From assembly GCA_947254375.1 (NCBI GenBank), contig CAMYCF010000004.1, positions 1-64,000 on the forward strand: DNA of 64,000 bases. Direction: 5' to 3'. The notes under the pieces are model-generated. The model saw only the letters and a list, made by a program, of their open reading frames with translations, was not told where the DNA came from and did not search any database. The position numbers and the translations under genes are program-made. The DNA is from an uncultured Mobilibacterium sp. GTDB lineage: Bacteria; Bacillota; Clostridia; Peptostreptococcales; Anaerovoracaceae. Shown here piece after piece: positions 25,959 to 36,336 of this stretch (position 1 is the stretch's first letter; each line of letters starts with the position of its first letter).

Positions 25959-28900
25959 TTACTGTTCCGTGTCACTGTCGGAATTTCCCTTTTTCTGATA
26001 TCTGTATGTGTTGCCTCTGTATGTGCGATCGAATTTGCATATCGGTTTGTAATCGCAGATACCGCACTCCGCTCGGCCGTTGTTGCCCTCTTCCCGAAGC
26101 GGCTTTATATCGATCTCGCCGCACACGATCTGACGACAGAGCTCCTCAATGGATCTCGTGACCGCTTCTTTAAGCTGATCGAACTGCTCGTCAAAGTAAA
26201 CATCTTTGTCCTTGCTCGATTTCCGTTTCTCCCGATTGTCTTCCTGCGGCGTTCTTCGGGTCCCGTCATCTTCTTTCACGGATATTCCCCTCAGCTTAAA
26301 TGCATTGTTCAGCGCCATCACTGCACTGCCGCGGCTGTCGCCGAGCTTGACCGGTTTTACCGGCTTGTTTAAGTGCATGTAGTAGATGCCGCCCGGGATC
26401 ATACCGTCGGATTCGAGGCTTTTCATGTAGACCATCAGCTGCATCTTGTAGCCGCTTTTCATTTTTTCGATATCGATTTCATCTTTACCGCTCTTGTAGT
26501 CTATGACCCTGCATATATTCCCTTTAAATTTGTCTACCCTGTCTATTTTACCGTGTATAAAGACCGTCTCGTCGCCGACTTTTATCTCTATCGGCGGAAA
26601 AGCAGGTGCTTTTTCGAAACTTTTATCGGAATCGTATCCGAAGCTTTCTTCGAAGCAGGAGACTTCCAGATCCGGGTTCGAGAGCTGGCTGCGGAGCTCA
26701 GCGAATATCTCCGTGCACATTTCCTGTATGCGCTCCGCCCGGTATTTCTCCTTGACGTTCGATGTGTAAAGGCCCTCCTCGCACGTTTCCGCTATATCCT
26801 TCATGGTGTCGGATACGCGGCCGGCGGTAAACTCATCATCGTCGAATTTCCCTTCCGTGCCTTCCGCCTTTGATTCAATGTATTCGTCAGCGATTCTCTG
26901 TAGGAATGCATGGTAAACATTGCCCACGCGGAGGCTGTCGCTTTCGAACTTTCTGTCATCTTTAGGCTTGAGGCCGTATTGTACAAAATGTTTGAACGGG
27001 CAACCCTTCTGGGTCTGAAGGCTCGTGACGCTGAAGGTGAACTCTCCGTTTTTACCGTAAAGGCGCTTCGCCAGCGCATTTTCGAGAGGGGCAGGGTCGT
27101 TGTCGCGCTTTGAGATCTCATCGAGACGCGTCATCTCCGAGATCCCGTCACCGCCTTCTTCCGCGAACCGTTTTTTCACGGCCGTGAGGAGCTCCGCTCC
27201 CGCTTCCGGGTATCTCCTGTGCCCGAAATAGTGGCGCATGGCTTCCTTTCTCGAGTTGATCATTTCTTTCGAGAAGCCGCTTCCGATAAAATCGGACTCC
27301 GGTTCGAGCGGAGCGTCGCATTCCTCAAAAAGTCCGATCATATCCTCTACGATCTGAGCCTCTTTGAGGTCCTCTCCCGCTTCGTCTGATATCGCCCAGC
27401 TTACGAAAAGCTTCTCCTCGGCTTTCGTAAGGATCCTGTATGTCGCCATTTCTTCCTCGAGCGATTTTATCCTGTCCATCGAGCCGAGGGTCAGATCCCT
27501 TTCTTCAAAGAACTTCCTGTTTTCCGGCGAAAAAAGCGGATCCTGCTCAGCTGTGCGCGGAAGGAGCCCGTCGTTCGCCCTCATTATTATCAACGCTTTT
27601 ACCGGAGCCGTCCTCGTCCTGAACGAAGCGCCGAACGTTATCATATCCGGTGACGGCGGGATTATCGCCGCTTCGGTCGCCATTATCCCGTCGAACACGA
27701 ACTCGGCAAAAAGCTTAAGGTTCTTTTCGTTATCGCCTATGATCGCATCGATCTGTTCGAGAACGGAGACCACGCCGTTATAGCTCTGTATCATCCTCGC
27801 CGCTTCTTCGGGAAGATCTTCCCCGAGGAGGTCGTTTGCCGCTCTCGATATCCTGCCGCTCATGTCCCACTCGTCTTCAAGATATCGATAGTATCCCTTG
27901 GCGAGATCTCCCATGGTGCCGCATCCGTCCGCGAGCTCCTCAAGCTTTGATATTTTATCCATAAGAGTCTTTCGCGGGGCCTCGATATATTCGTCGGCGC
28001 CGTACTCGAACTCCCGCTTCCACACGTTCCCGTTTATACCGTACTTTTCGACGTATAATTCGAACTTTTCGATGATCCCGTCCGAAAGGCTCAGGTTCTC
28101 CTTTGCGCCGGAAATTCTGCGTGAAGGGAGGCCGCTTTTTATCATCGAAAGAATGTCAGCCGACCTATACCCGTTCGTAATAAATGAGAGCTGCCCCATG
28201 ACGAAGGACGCGATAGGCATGTCCGATATCCTGCTTTTTTCGTCGAAAAAGACAGGGATGCCGTATTCCCTGAAGCACCTCTTGATTATATTTTTGCCCT
28301 TACCTTCGTCGTTACAGACAACGGCGATATCGCTCGGCGAATAGTGCTCGTCGCGCATCAGCTGATAGATGTGAGATGCGGCGACCTCCGCTTCGCTGTA
28401 CGGGTTCGAACATTCCGCGAGCCGGATCGACTCAGGTGCGGCCGCCTTTTCCTCCCTTTCGTAGTTCGTGCTGAAAAGCCGCCTTTCCAGCAGCGCGAGA
28501 TCAGCCGGGCGCTCCGCGATGTACCGGCTCCCTTCCGCCGTTGCGCAAAACAGGTTCAGATCCTCCGTCTCCGCCTCGATGTCCCGCTCGGCGAGAGCAC
28601 GCGCGATCTCCTTTTCCGTCATATCGCTGAGGCCGAAGTCGCTGTCGGTCAGCACTATATTCACAGGCACGCCTTTCGCCGCGATCTCCGTGAGGGTCGT
28701 TATGAATTTGCGCGAAAAATTATCGAATCCGTACACCCAGATCTCTTTCCCGTCGAAGTAGGACGACGACGCGATGCACGAATTGTACAGATTCGTGTAG
28801 TCATCGATGTCGAGGTATTTGCCCTCGAGCGCCTTCCCGTATTCGAAAAGGATCAGACTCAGGTCTTCCAGTTTTTTGCTCAGCAGATCGTCCGCACCCT

Positions 28901-29321
28901 TATCCTGCGCGAGAGCCGCCAGCTTTTCCGGGGTAAAATCCAGCTGCTTCGCTTCGTCGATAAAATCGTTGATGTATTTTATGTACGAGCGCTTCCTGTA
29001 CGCGCCCCTAAAAACCTTCAGTTCTTTATCTTTTTCCGAAAGTATGTGCGAGAGGAGCATTGCCCTCCCGTATTTGTCGACGATCTTCTTCCCGTCTTCC
29101 CCCGCCTCCGCGAGCAGGTGGTTCCCGATGTGGTTCATCGTCTTTATCCCGACGTCGAAGAGACATTCCGTTTCGAGATATTTGAGCGCCTGTTTTTCCG
29201 CGACCAAAGTGTACTGATCCGGAACGATGACCAGGGTCCCTTTCGCACCGCTTTCACGGATGCGGTCGTACATGAATTTTTCCTTATTCACATTTTCTCT
29301 GGCTCTGTAAAAAGTCACCAT
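25959..29321 (-). CDS. addB: ATP-dependent helicase/nuclease subunit B (AddB/RexB)
   Basis: 1120 residues. The C-terminal RecB-type nuclease shows GKIDRVDK and VIDYKSGK. The iron-sulfur cysteines are one Cys in GCPFKHFVQYGL and three in CGICDYKPIC. With AddA it resects double-strand breaks for recombination. The N-terminus, normally GRxGxGKT, reads FYRARENVNKEKF, so Walker A is lost. GGAGGA lies 8 bases before ATG 29321; the frame is open further upstream, but that part overlaps the HAD gene. addA is not next to it. Confidence 0.92.
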   Translation of the reverse strand: MVTFYRARENVNKEKFMYDRIRESGAKGTLVIVPDQYTLVAEKQALKYLETECLFDVGIKTMNHIGNHLLAEAGEDGKKIVDKYGRAMLLSHILSEKDKELKVFRGAYRKRSYIKYINDFIDEAKQLDFTPEKLAALAQDKGADDLLSKKLEDLSLILFEYGKALEGKYLDIDDYTNLYNSCIASSSYFDGKEIWVYGFDNFSRKFITTLTEIAAKGVPVNIVLTDSDFGLSDMTEKEIARALAERDIEAETEDLNLFCATAEGSRYIAERPADLALLERRLFSTNYEREEKAAAPESIRLAECSNPYSEAEVAASHIYQLMRDEHYSPSDIAVVCNDEGKGKNIIKRCFREYGIPVFFDEKSRISDMPIASFVMGQLSFITNGYRSADILSMIKSGLPSRRISGAKENLSLSDGIIEKFELYVEKYGINGNVWKREFEYGADEYIEAPRKTLMDKISKLEELADGCGTMGDLAKGYYRYLEDEWDMSGRISRAANDLLGEDLPEEAARMIQSYNGVVSVLEQIDAIIGDNEKNLKLFAEFVFDGIMATEAAIIPPSPDMITFGASFRTRTAPVKALIIMRANDGLLPRTAEQDPLFSPENRKFFEERDLTLGSMDRIKSLEEEMATYRILTKAEEKLFVSWAISDEAGEDLKEAQIVEDMIGLFEECDAPLEPESDFIGSGFSKEMINSRKEAMRHYFGHRRYPEAGAELLTAVKKRFAEEGGDGISEMTRLDEISKRDNDPAPLENALAKRLYGKNGEFTFSVTSLQTQKGCPFKHFVQYGLKPKDDRKFESDSLRVGNVYHAFLQRIADEYIESKAEGTEGKFDDDEFTAGRVSDTMKDIAETCEEGLYTSNVKEKYRAERIQEMCTEIFAELRSQLSNPDLEVSCFEESFGYDSDKSFEKAPAFPPIEIKVGDETVFIHGKIDRVDKFKGNICRVIDYKSGKDEIDIEKMKSGYKMQLMVYMKSLESDGMIPGGIYYMHLNKPVKPVKLGDSRGSAVMALNNAFKLRGISVKEDDGTRRTPQEDNREKRKSSKDKDVYFDEQFDQLKEAVTRSIEELCRQIVCGEIDIKPLREEGNNGRAECGICDYKPICKFDRTYRGNTYRYQKKGNSDSDTEQ

Positions 29322-29370
29322 AGTCCGTTCCTCCCCGCGCACGACGCCGCATAAATTTTTAATTTCGGAC

Positions 29371-29410
29371 ATGCCGCCGCGTAATTTTAAATGCCGCCGC
29401 GTAAAAATTC
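29371..29410. repeat. 20-bp tandem duplication at the 3' end of the HAD phosphatase gene
   Basis: 29371-29390 and 29391-29410 both begin ATGCCGCCGCGTAA. The second contains the last codons of the HAD gene; the first is the copy beyond its stop. A weaker third copy (GCCGCATAAATTT) lies at 29346-29358. Confidence 0.8.
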
Positions 29411-30049
29411 CTGCACCAGCTCTAAAAAATCCTCCGGCTTGTCTATCACATATTTCGGTGGGAAATCCCGCACGTCTTCTTCCGATATGGCGTGGCTCCA
29501 CTTCGCGAGGACGCTGTCCGCGCCCGCATTGTTCGCGCAGCCGATGTCGAATTTCGTGTCCCCGAGCATTATCGTCTCTTCGGCGGTAACACCAAGCCTT
29601 TCCATAGCGACCAAAAGCGGTTTCGGGTCCGGCTTGTGTTCCGCGACGTCGTCGCAAGTTATTACAACATCGAAAAGATCCGCTATCCCGAACATTTCGA
29701 GGTAGTCGTGCGTCGTCCTCGAGAGCCTCGATGTTACGAGCGATACCAGATGTCCACGGACTTTTAATTCGGATAAAAGCTCACGCACCCCGTCAAAAAG
29801 CCTCACCTGCTCTTCGGCGTGCTCCGCCTGATATGCCCTATAGACTTTTTTCGCCTCTTCGACCTTGTCGTCCGGGAAAAAGCGCCTCATGGAAAAATCC
29901 ACGGTCTCCCCGAAAGTTGCGAAGATCTCCGCCTCTGTCCTTTCCTTCCCTTCGAAATGTCTGAACACTTCCTGCCACGAATTTACGATGACTTCGTTCG
30001 TGTCGAGCACCGTACCGTCAAAATCAAATGCTGTGTGTCTTTTATTCAT
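29387..30049 (-). CDS. HAD-superfamily phosphatase (phosphoglycolate phosphatase / PpaX-like)
   Basis: 220 residues. Motif I is DFDGTVLDT, motif II VTSRLS, motif III Lys in EHKPDPKP, motif IV GDTKFDIGCANNAGA. The alpha-helical cap is about residues 15-80. Likely substrates are phosphoglycolate or pyrophosphate; not resolved. ATG 30049 has AAGGTG upstream within the prfB end and overlaps the prfB stop by 8 bases. Confidence 0.9.
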   Translation of the reverse strand: MNKRHTAFDFDGTVLDTNEVIVNSWQEVFRHFEGKERTEAEIFATFGETVDFSMRRFFPDDKVEEAKKVYRAYQAEHAEEQVRLFDGVRELLSELKVRGHLVSLVTSRLSRTTHDYLEMFGIADLFDVVITCDDVAEHKPDPKPLLVAMERLGVTAEETIMLGDTKFDIGCANNAGADSVLAKWSHAISEEDVRDFPPKYVIDKPEDFLELVQEFLRGGI

Positions 30050-31188
30050 TTGCACCTTTTTCTTCTTTTGCATCCTGCATCAGCTTAGCTTTTACGAAGA
30101 CGTCGAGGTCTCCGTCCATTACCGCGGAGATGTTGCCGACCTCCGCCGACGTCCTGTGGTCTTTTACCATGGTATACGGCTGGAAAACGTATGAGCGTAT
30201 CTGCGATCCCCACGTCACCATTCCCATATCTCCCTTGAGTTCGCTGAGGCTTTCCTTGTGCTGCTCTTCGGCTAACTGTTTCAGTTTCGACGCCAATATG
30301 CGCATTGCCATTTCCTTGTTGTGGAACTGCGAGCGCTCGTTCTGGCACGTTACGACTATGTTGGTCGGAAGGTGCGTTATTCTTATCGCGGAGTCCGTCG
30401 TATTTACGGATTGACCGCCCGCACCGCTGCTCCTGTATGTGTCCACTTTGATGTCTTCAGGCGATATCTCGACCTCATCCGCCTCTCCCGTTTCCGGGAC
30501 GACTTCCACCGCGGCAAAAGACGTCTGCCTCTTGCCCGCCGAGTTGAACGGTGATATCCTGACGAGCCTGTGGACTCCGTGCTCGCTCTTGAGATAGCCG
30601 TACGCGTTTTCTCCTTCGACGACTACCGTGGCGCTTTTGATCCCCGCGAGCGTGTCGTCCTGTACGTCTACCACCTTGGCCTTGAAGCCCTTCTTGTCGC
30701 AGAACCGCAGGTACATCCGAAGCAGCATCTCCGCCCAGTCCATAGCATCGACGCCGCCCGTCCCCGCGTGTATGCTCAGGATCGCGTCGCTTCCGTCGTA
30801 TTCACCCGAAAGGAGCGTGTCGATCTCAAAATCGTCCGCTTTTTCTTCTATCACATCGAGCTGTTTTTCAAGCGCGTCGATCTCGTCCGAGACGGAATCT
30901 TCTCCGCTATCAGAGCTTTCCTCTTCGATCATCTCGAGCATGACTTCCGCATCTTCTATCGAAGATGTCAGCGAGTCGTAAGCAGCAAGCCTGTTCTCAA
31001 GGGATTTCTTTTCCTTCAGGATCTCAGCCGCTTTCGAGGGGTCGTTCCAAAAACCTTCGGCTTCGACCTCTTTATTCATATCTTCGATCTGTTTTCTCAG
31101 AGCAACGGGGTCAAAGAGACCCTCCGAGTTCCGTCACCTTTTCGCTTACCGCTGAAACGCGTTGTTTTATATCGGTCATACTGAGCAT
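30042..31188 (-). CDS. prfB: Peptide chain release factor 2 with programmed +1 frameshift
   Basis: RF2 releases peptides at UGA and UAA. Reading starts at ATG 31188 (GGAGAGGTG upstream), runs 25 codons to an in-frame TGA at 31113-31111, then shifts +1 at CTT-T and continues to 30042, for about 381 residues. The SPF codon-recognition motif (RISPFNSAGKR) and the GGQ hydrolysis motif (SSGAGGQSVN) are both present. A Ser/Glu/Asp-rich insert in the N-terminal coiled coil makes it slightly longer than the E. coli protein. It lies 93 bases after secA, as in Bacillus. Confidence 0.96.
31111..31125 (-). promoter_or_regulatory. RF2 autoregulatory frameshift site
   Basis: The minus strand reads GGAGGG, TCT, CTT, TGA, then C. 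The internal Shine-Dalgarno lies 3 bases before the CTT shift codon, as in E. coli prfB. Low RF2 lets the ribosome slip past UGA and complete the protein. Confidence 0.95.
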
Positions 31189-31281
31189 TTTTACACCTCT
31201 CCTAAAAATCGCATAAGTTGCCGGTCCGGTACCGCGCCGCGGATCCGCAGTGGGTTCCGTGCATCGGCGCGACACCCGTTT

Positions 31282-34035
31282 TTACTGATTTTTACCGCAG
31301 CAGTTCTTGTACTTTTTGCCCGAACCGCAAGGGCAAGGATCGTTCCTGCCGATCTTCGGGTGGTCCCTTTTTACCGGGGCCTGCTTCTCAGGCTCTGCCG
31401 CTTCCGCTCTTCCGCCTCCTGCCGGACCCGACGGACCTGCGCTTCCGTCATCCGTGTATTCGGCTTTCGAAGCTCTTTCGGACGACGACGCTCTCCTTCT
31501 TTCCGTCTTGGTCTCGACCGTGACGTTGTAGCAGTATCTTACCGTGTCTTCACGGATGTCAGCTATCATCTCGTCGAACATCGCGAATCCTTCGGATGCG
31601 TATGCGACGGCCGGATCCTGCTGACCGAGGGCTCGAAGTCCGATACCGCTCTTCAGCTGATCCATGGCGTCGATGTGGTCCATCCACCTGTTGTCTACGA
31701 CTCTGAGGAGGATCATTCGCTCGACTTCACGCATGTGCTCCGTGCCGATCTCGTTCTCTTTCTCTTCGTAGAGTTCCCTCAGGATGTCCTTGCACTTGTC
31801 CTTGAGCGAAACGGCGGACATATCCATGAGCTCCTCTTCGGTGATGCTGAAGCGCTCTTTGAATTTCGGAACTATCCTGGAGATGTCTTCCACCATAGAG
31901 TCGATGTCCCACTCTTCCGGATACTTCGATTCCATGGTCACCGGATCTATTATACCGTCGACGAGCTCGCCCGCCATGCCCTCTATGTACTCTTTTAGGT
32001 TCTCGCCGTCGAGGACCATTTTTCTCTGTCCGTAAATTATCTCCCTCTGCTTGTTCATTACGTTGTCGTACTGGAGAACGTAGCGCCTTATTCCGAAGTT
32101 TTTACCCTCGACTTTCTTCTGTGCGCTCTCGATCTGTCTCGAAAGCATGCCCGCTTCTATCGCTTCGTCCTCTTCGATCCCGACCCTCTCGATCATGCGC
32201 TGTATGCGCTCGCCGCCGAAAAGTCTCATAAGATCGTCTTCCAAACTGATGAAGAACTGCGTGTCGCCCGGGTCGCCCTGTCTTCCGGAACGTCCGCGAA
32301 GCTGGTTGTCTATCCTTCGCGCTTCGTGCCTTTCCGTACCGATTATGCAGAGGCCGCCGAGGGCTTTTACTCTCTCCTGCTCTTCCTTTCTTTCCTCCGC
32401 ATACTGACGGTGGAGCTCGTTGAACTTAGCTCTCGCCTCGTTCATTTCCGCATCGTCGGATTTCGAGAAGTTCGTGGCGAAGGAGATCTGCTCCGGCGTG
32501 TATCCGAGCTTTCTCATCTCTTTCTTCGCTTCGAATTCCGGATTTCCTCCGAGGATTATGTCCGTTCCTCTTCCTGCCATATTTGTCGCGATCGTTACCG
32601 CACCTTCGCGGCCCGCCTCTGCGACTATCTCAGCTTCCCGTTCGTGCTGCTTTGCGTTGAGCACGTTGTGTTTTATTCCTTTTTTCTTCAGCCTGTCGCT
32701 TATGAGCTCCGATATCTCGATCGATATCGTACCTACGAGGACCGGCTGTCCCGTTGCGTGCGCCTCCGCGACCTTGTCGGCTATCGCCTTATATTTACCG
32801 CGCTGCTTTACGAAAACGGCATCGTCTTTATCGTCTCTGATGATCGGTTTATTGGTAGGTATGACGACTACGTCCATGTTGTAGATGTCGGTGAACTCGT
32901 CTTCTTCCGTCTTCGCGGTACCCGTCATTCCCGAAAGCTTGTCGTACATGCGGAAATAGTTCTGCAGCGTTATCGTCGCGAGCGTCTTCGATTCCGCCCT
33001 TACCTTCAGGCCTTCCTTCGCTTCGATCGCCTGGTGGAGTCCGTTGCTGAACCTTCTTCCGTACATGATACGGCCCGTGAACTCATCGACGATCAGTATC
33101 TCGCCGTCTCTGACGATGTAGTCGATATCGCGGTGCATTATGTTGTTCGCACGGAGCGCCTGCATAACATAGTGGTTCAGTTCCATGTTGTCCGGATCGG
33201 AGAAGTTTTCTATCCCGAAATACGCCTCCGCCTGTTTGACACCTTCGTCCGTGAGCGAGATCTGCTTTTCTTTTTCCTCTATCTCAAAATCGTCGTCGAC
33301 TTTGAGCATGCGCACGAAGCTGTTCGCCCTCCTGTACATATCGCTCGAATCGACGCCCTGCCCGGAAATGATGAGCGGCGTCCTCGCCTCGTCGATGAGT
33401 ATGGAGTCGACCTCGTCGATGATAGCGTAGTGGAGTCCTCTTTGGATAAGCTCCTCCTTGTACGTGACCATGTTGTCGCGCAGGTAGTCGAAACCGAACT
33501 CGCTGTTCGTTCCGTATGTTATGTCCGCCTGATATGCGGCCACCCTTTCGTCGCCTTCCATGTCGTTGACGACGCAGCCGACGGTGAGCCCGAGGAATGT
33601 ATAGAGTTTTCCCATCCACTCCGCGTCACGTTTTGCCAAGTAGTCGTTGACCGTTATTACATGTACGCCCTTCCCTTCGAGAGCGTTCGTATATGCGGCG
33701 AGCGTCGCCACCAAAGTCTTTCCTTCACCTGTCTTCATCTCGGCGATACGGCCCTGATGAAGTACGACTCCGCCGATGAGCTGGACCTTGAAGTGCTTCA
33801 TGCCCAGGCTCCTCACGGCGCCTTCTCTGCAAACGGCAAAAGCTTCCGGCAGTATGTCGTCCACCGTCTCGCCGTTTTGAAGCCGTCCCTTGAATTCCTC
33901 CGTCTTCGCCCTGAGTTCATCGTCGGAAAGCTTCTGCATATCTTCATCGAGAGCTTCTATCGCATCCGCGATCTTCTCTATCTTCGCGACTTCTTTTTTA
34001 TTGAGGTCTCCGAAGATCTTCTCCATAAATCCCAT
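31282..34035 (-). CDS. secA: Protein translocase ATPase SecA
   Basis: 917 residues, typical. DEAD-like motor with Walker A MKTGEGKT near residue 100, [15 protein letters not shown] as motif II, and [10 protein letters not shown] in the second motor domain. The C-terminus carries the zinc-binding SEC-C tail, [16 protein letters not shown], for SecB/ribosome contact. It drives preproteins through SecYEG. AAGGAG lies 9 bases before ATG 34035. The linker before the tail is Ala/Gly/Pro-rich. Confidence 0.98.
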   Translation of the reverse strand: MGFMEKIFGDLNKKEVAKIEKIADAIEALDEDMQKLSDDELRAKTEEFKGRLQNGETVDDILPEAFAVCREGAVRSLGMKHFKVQLIGGVVLHQGRIAEMKTGEGKTLVATLAAYTNALEGKGVHVITVNDYLAKRDAEWMGKLYTFLGLTVGCVVNDMEGDERVAAYQADITYGTNSEFGFDYLRDNMVTYKEELIQRGLHYAIIDEVDSILIDEARTPLIISGQGVDSSDMYRRANSFVRMLKVDDDFEIEEKEKQISLTDEGVKQAEAYFGIENFSDPDNMELNHYVMQALRANNIMHRDIDYIVRDGEILIVDEFTGRIMYGRRFSNGLHQAIEAKEGLKVRAESKTLATITLQNYFRMYDKLSGMTGTAKTEEDEFTDIYNMDVVVIPTNKPIIRDDKDDAVFVKQRGKYKAIADKVAEAHATGQPVLVGTISIEISELISDRLKKKGIKHNVLNAKQHEREAEIVAEAGREGAVTIATNMAGRGTDIILGGNPEFEAKKEMRKLGYTPEQISFATNFSKSDDAEMNEARAKFNELHRQYAEERKEEQERVKALGGLCIIGTERHEARRIDNQLRGRSGRQGDPGDTQFFISLEDDLMRLFGGERIQRMIERVGIEEDEAIEAGMLSRQIESAQKKVEGKNFGIRRYVLQYDNVMNKQREIIYGQRKMVLDGENLKEYIEGMAGELVDGIIDPVTMESKYPEEWDIDSMVEDISRIVPKFKERFSITEEELMDMSAVSLKDKCKDILRELYEEKENEIGTEHMREVERMILLRVVDNRWMDHIDAMDQLKSGIGLRALGQQDPAVAYASEGFAMFDEMIADIREDTVRYCYNVTVETKTERRRASSSERASKAEYTDDGSAGPSGPAGGGRAEAAEPEKQAPVKRDHPKIGRNDPCPCGSGKKYKNCCGKNQ

Positions 34036-34146
34036 TTATAATTTCTCCTTTCAAAAGGCATTTTTCTTTGGCTCTCGCCGATACCCTTTTTTATAAAAAT
34101 CTTTTATAAAAGCCGCCCCTTTCGAGGCACGCTCCCCTGCTAAAAA

Positions 34147-35406
34147 TCATTCGTCCTCTTCTTCCGGCCTGTTCTCGACCTTGATGCTCGTCATGAGCGC
34201 CCGCTTGTCGTCGGCCTTCGTGACGCGGACGAAGAAACGCTTGTGCTTCGAGTCGCAGGTAAAAGTATCGCCGACCTTCGGCAGTCTGTCGAGCTCGATC
34301 ATGACCCAGCCGTTTATCGTCGTGGCGTCGATGTCGATGTCCTCGCCGAACATCTCGAAAAACTTCTCGACATTTGCCGCCCCGGACGCCATGTACGTCC
34401 CGTCGTATCTCTTCGTGACGTCGCGCATCTCGACCGCATCGTGCTCGTCGTATATCTTCCCTACGAGTTCTTCGATTATGTCCTCCATGGTGACGAGGCC
34501 GGTGGTGCCGCCGTATTCGTCGACGATGATCGCTATGTGCGTCTTTTTTGCCTGCATCTTCTTTAGCAGGACAGCCGCTTTTATCGACTCCGCAACATAG
34601 GCGACCGGCTTGATATGGTCTTCGATCGCATCGCCGTCCGCGATGACCTTGTTGTGGAAGTCCTTCTGATTGAGCACGCCGACTATGTTGTCGATGTCAT
34701 CCTCGTAGACCGGCAGCCTCGAAAGGCCGCTCTCCTTAAAGATCTCCTGTATGTCGTCGTTCGAAGTCCCGAGCTCTATCGCGACGATATCCACCCTCGG
34801 CGTTATTACGTCGATCGCCTCGAGGTCGTCGAACTCTATCGCGTTCGTTATGAGCACGCTCTGTTCCTCGCCGATGCTCCCGTCAGCCTTTGCGTCCTGG
34901 ATGATCGTTATGAGGTCGTCCTCCGTATACGCCGGGCCTTCCTTCTCCTTCAGAATGTAGACAATGAATTTTTTCCACAGCGAGAACAGGAAGTTCAGCG
35001 GCGCGAAAAGATACATCAGCGCATTTATCAGCGGCGCGAACGCGAGAGCTATCGGCTCCGCCTTTTCTTTGGCTATGTTCTTCGGCGAGACCTCCCCGAA
35101 GATGAGGACGAGCACCGTGACGACTATGGTCGCTATCGTGGCGCCGCTCCTCCCGTAAAGGCTTATGAAAAAGACGGTCGCGATCGCCGTGAGCGCGATG
35201 TTCGCGATGTTGTTCCCGATCAGTATCGTGGAAAGAAGCTTGTCGTATTTCTCCTCGAGCGAAAGAACGAGCTTCGCGTTCTTGACGTCGTTCGAGACCA
35301 TGTTTTTGATTTTTATCTTGTTTATCGACGTAAAAGCCGTTTCCGTGGCGGAAAAGTACGCCGATAAAATGAGCAGTCCTATCATGCTCAGGATATATGG
35401 CAGCAA
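34147..35406 (-). CDS. CNNM/CorC-type membrane protein with CBS pair (hemolysin family)
   Basis: 419 residues. DUF21 (CNNM) membrane domain with about four helices (1-150), a CBS pair (about 195-315; ITPRVDIVAIE, VDEYGGTTGLVTMEDIIEELVG) and a C-terminal CorC/HlyC domain. Relatives export or sense Mg2+ or Co2+. The start is TTG 35406, with AAAGGAGG 5 bases upstream; the first ATG lies 21 bases further in. The minus-strand TATAAT at 35450-35455 may be its -10 box. Confidence 0.9.
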   Translation of the reverse strand: MLPYILSMIGLLILSAYFSATETAFTSINKIKIKNMVSNDVKNAKLVLSLEEKYDKLLSTILIGNNIANIALTAIATVFFISLYGRSGATIATIVVTVLVLIFGEVSPKNIAKEKAEPIALAFAPLINALMYLFAPLNFLFSLWKKFIVYILKEKEGPAYTEDDLITIIQDAKADGSIGEEQSVLITNAIEFDDLEAIDVITPRVDIVAIELGTSNDDIQEIFKESGLSRLPVYEDDIDNIVGVLNQKDFHNKVIADGDAIEDHIKPVAYVAESIKAAVLLKKMQAKKTHIAIIVDEYGGTTGLVTMEDIIEELVGKIYDEHDAVEMRDVTKRYDGTYMASGAANVEKFFEMFGEDIDIDATTINGWVMIELDRLPKVGDTFTCDSKHKRFFVRVTKADDKRALMTSIKVENRPEEEDE

Positions 35407-35525
35407 GCGTTCCTCCTTTACTGTTTCTCCACATAACTATACAAAATACATTATACAATAAAAAGGCTTTGCTTTGTGTTCGTTGTAGGAAAATAATAGG
35501 AAATGAACGATAAAGTTAAGCAATA

Positions 35526-35556
35526 TTGTAAACTTATTTTCAACCATAGTTGACAC
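35526..35556 (+). promoter_or_regulatory. BirA-type biotin operator
   Basis: TTGTAAAC, 15 bases, then GTTGACAC, close to the bacterial BirA box (TTGT-AAC, spacer, GTT-ACAA). The right half-site overlaps the -35 box of the bioY promoter, a position that would block polymerase when biotinyl-AMP-bound BirA sits there. birA itself is not in the window. Confidence 0.8.
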
Positions 35557-35578
35557 TATCGCGGGGCAGTGCTATTAT
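35550..35578 (+). promoter_or_regulatory. bioY promoter
   Basis: Perfect -35 TTGACA (35550-35555), 17-base spacer, -10 TATTAT (35573-35578). The bioY start is 41 bases downstream of the -10 box. Confidence 0.85.
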
Positions 35579-35618
35579 CGTTCCGTAAACAGAAAAAACA
35601 TACACGCAGGAGGGTCAA

Positions 35619-36164
35619 ATGGGAGAGACAAAACAAGGAAGCAACGTTGCGGCTATGACACAGACGGCAATTTTTACCGCGCTTATCGCGGTATGCTCGT
35701 GGATATCGATACCGATCCCGGGAACATCGGTGCCGATCAACCTGGCGACATTCGCCGTTATCCTTGCAGGCGCAGTGCTCGGACGTAAATACGGGACCGT
35801 TGCCGTCGCGATATTTCTGCTTCTCGGCGCGGTGGGCGCTCCGGTTTTCCACAGCTTCACAGGAGGCTTCGGCATCTTCGCCGGCCCTACGGGCGGATAC
35901 CTGATAGGCTACCTGCCGCTCGCCTTCATGAGCGGGATATATAAGGATCACGCCGATAAAAAGTGGGTCTTCCCGGTAGTGACCGTCATCGGCGAGGTCA
36001 TACTGTACATCCTCGGCACGCTCTGGTTCACAAAAGTCACGGGCACGGCATTCGTCCCGGCCCTCGCGATGTGCGTCTTCCCGTTCATTCCGGGCGACAT
36101 CGCAAAAATGATCGTCGCATATATCGTCGCGGGAAGACTTCGCAAGGCGGTCCCTGCAGTATAG
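35619..36164 (+). CDS. bioY: Biotin transporter substrate-binding membrane protein BioY
   Basis: 181 residues, six predicted transmembrane helices. The BioY signature is visible: ISIPIPGTSVPINLATFAV near the start and GGFGIFAGPTGGYLIGY in the middle. It is the S-component that captures biotin for an ECF transporter; no ECF ATPase genes are adjacent, so it may share a common module or act alone. AGGAGGG precedes ATG. Its first 18 coding bases and its ribosome site are identical to those of the NSS symporter gene at 51929. Confidence 0.96.
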   Translation: MGETKQGSNVAAMTQTAIFTALIAVCSWISIPIPGTSVPINLATFAVILAGAVLGRKYGTVAVAIFLLLGAVGAPVFHSFTGGFGIFAGPTGGYLIGYLPLAFMSGIYKDHADKKWVFPVVTVIGEVILYILGTLWFTKVTGTAFVPALAMCVFPFIPGDIAKMIVAYIVAGRLRKAVPAV

Positions 36165-36180
36165 CGGTCCCCGCAATATA
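36147..36180 (+). repeat. 17-bp tandem duplication of the bioY 3' end
   Basis: 36147-36163 (GCGGTCCCTGCAGTATA) contains the last codons and part of the stop. 36164-36180 repeats it with two changes. Confidence 0.85.
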
Positions 36181-36201
36181 ACAGGACGAACAGGATAAAA
36201 C

Positions 36202-36227
36202 AAAAGCGGGCACGAGCCCGCTTTTTT
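36202..36227. terminator. Terminator between bioY and metQ (bidirectional)
   Basis: AAAAGCGGGC pairs with GCCCGCTTTT across a 4-base loop, with a T-run on the plus strand and an A-run on the other side, so it can serve both convergent genes. Confidence 0.88.
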
Positions 36228-36275
36228 GAGTGCCGCTCACCGACATCTTTTATTTGTTTTTCCGCTGCGATCTGC

Positions 36276-36336
36276 CGCTTTTTATAACGTCGTCTCGCTT
36301 TTTTATGACGCTGCGCCGCTTCTATACCGCGACGAC
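36276..36336. repeat. Degenerate 20-21-bp tandem repeat at the metQ 3' end
   Basis: Three units (36276-36295, 36296-36316, 36317-36336) each begin CGCTT and contain a stop-like TATA/TATG and a CG-rich half. The last one holds the metQ terminal codons and stop. Confidence 0.6.

Noticed and set aside
29322..29657. 112-residue N-terminal extension of addB
   Set aside because: It overlaps the HAD gene in another frame, is Arg-rich, and a strong ribosome site lies at ATG 29321.
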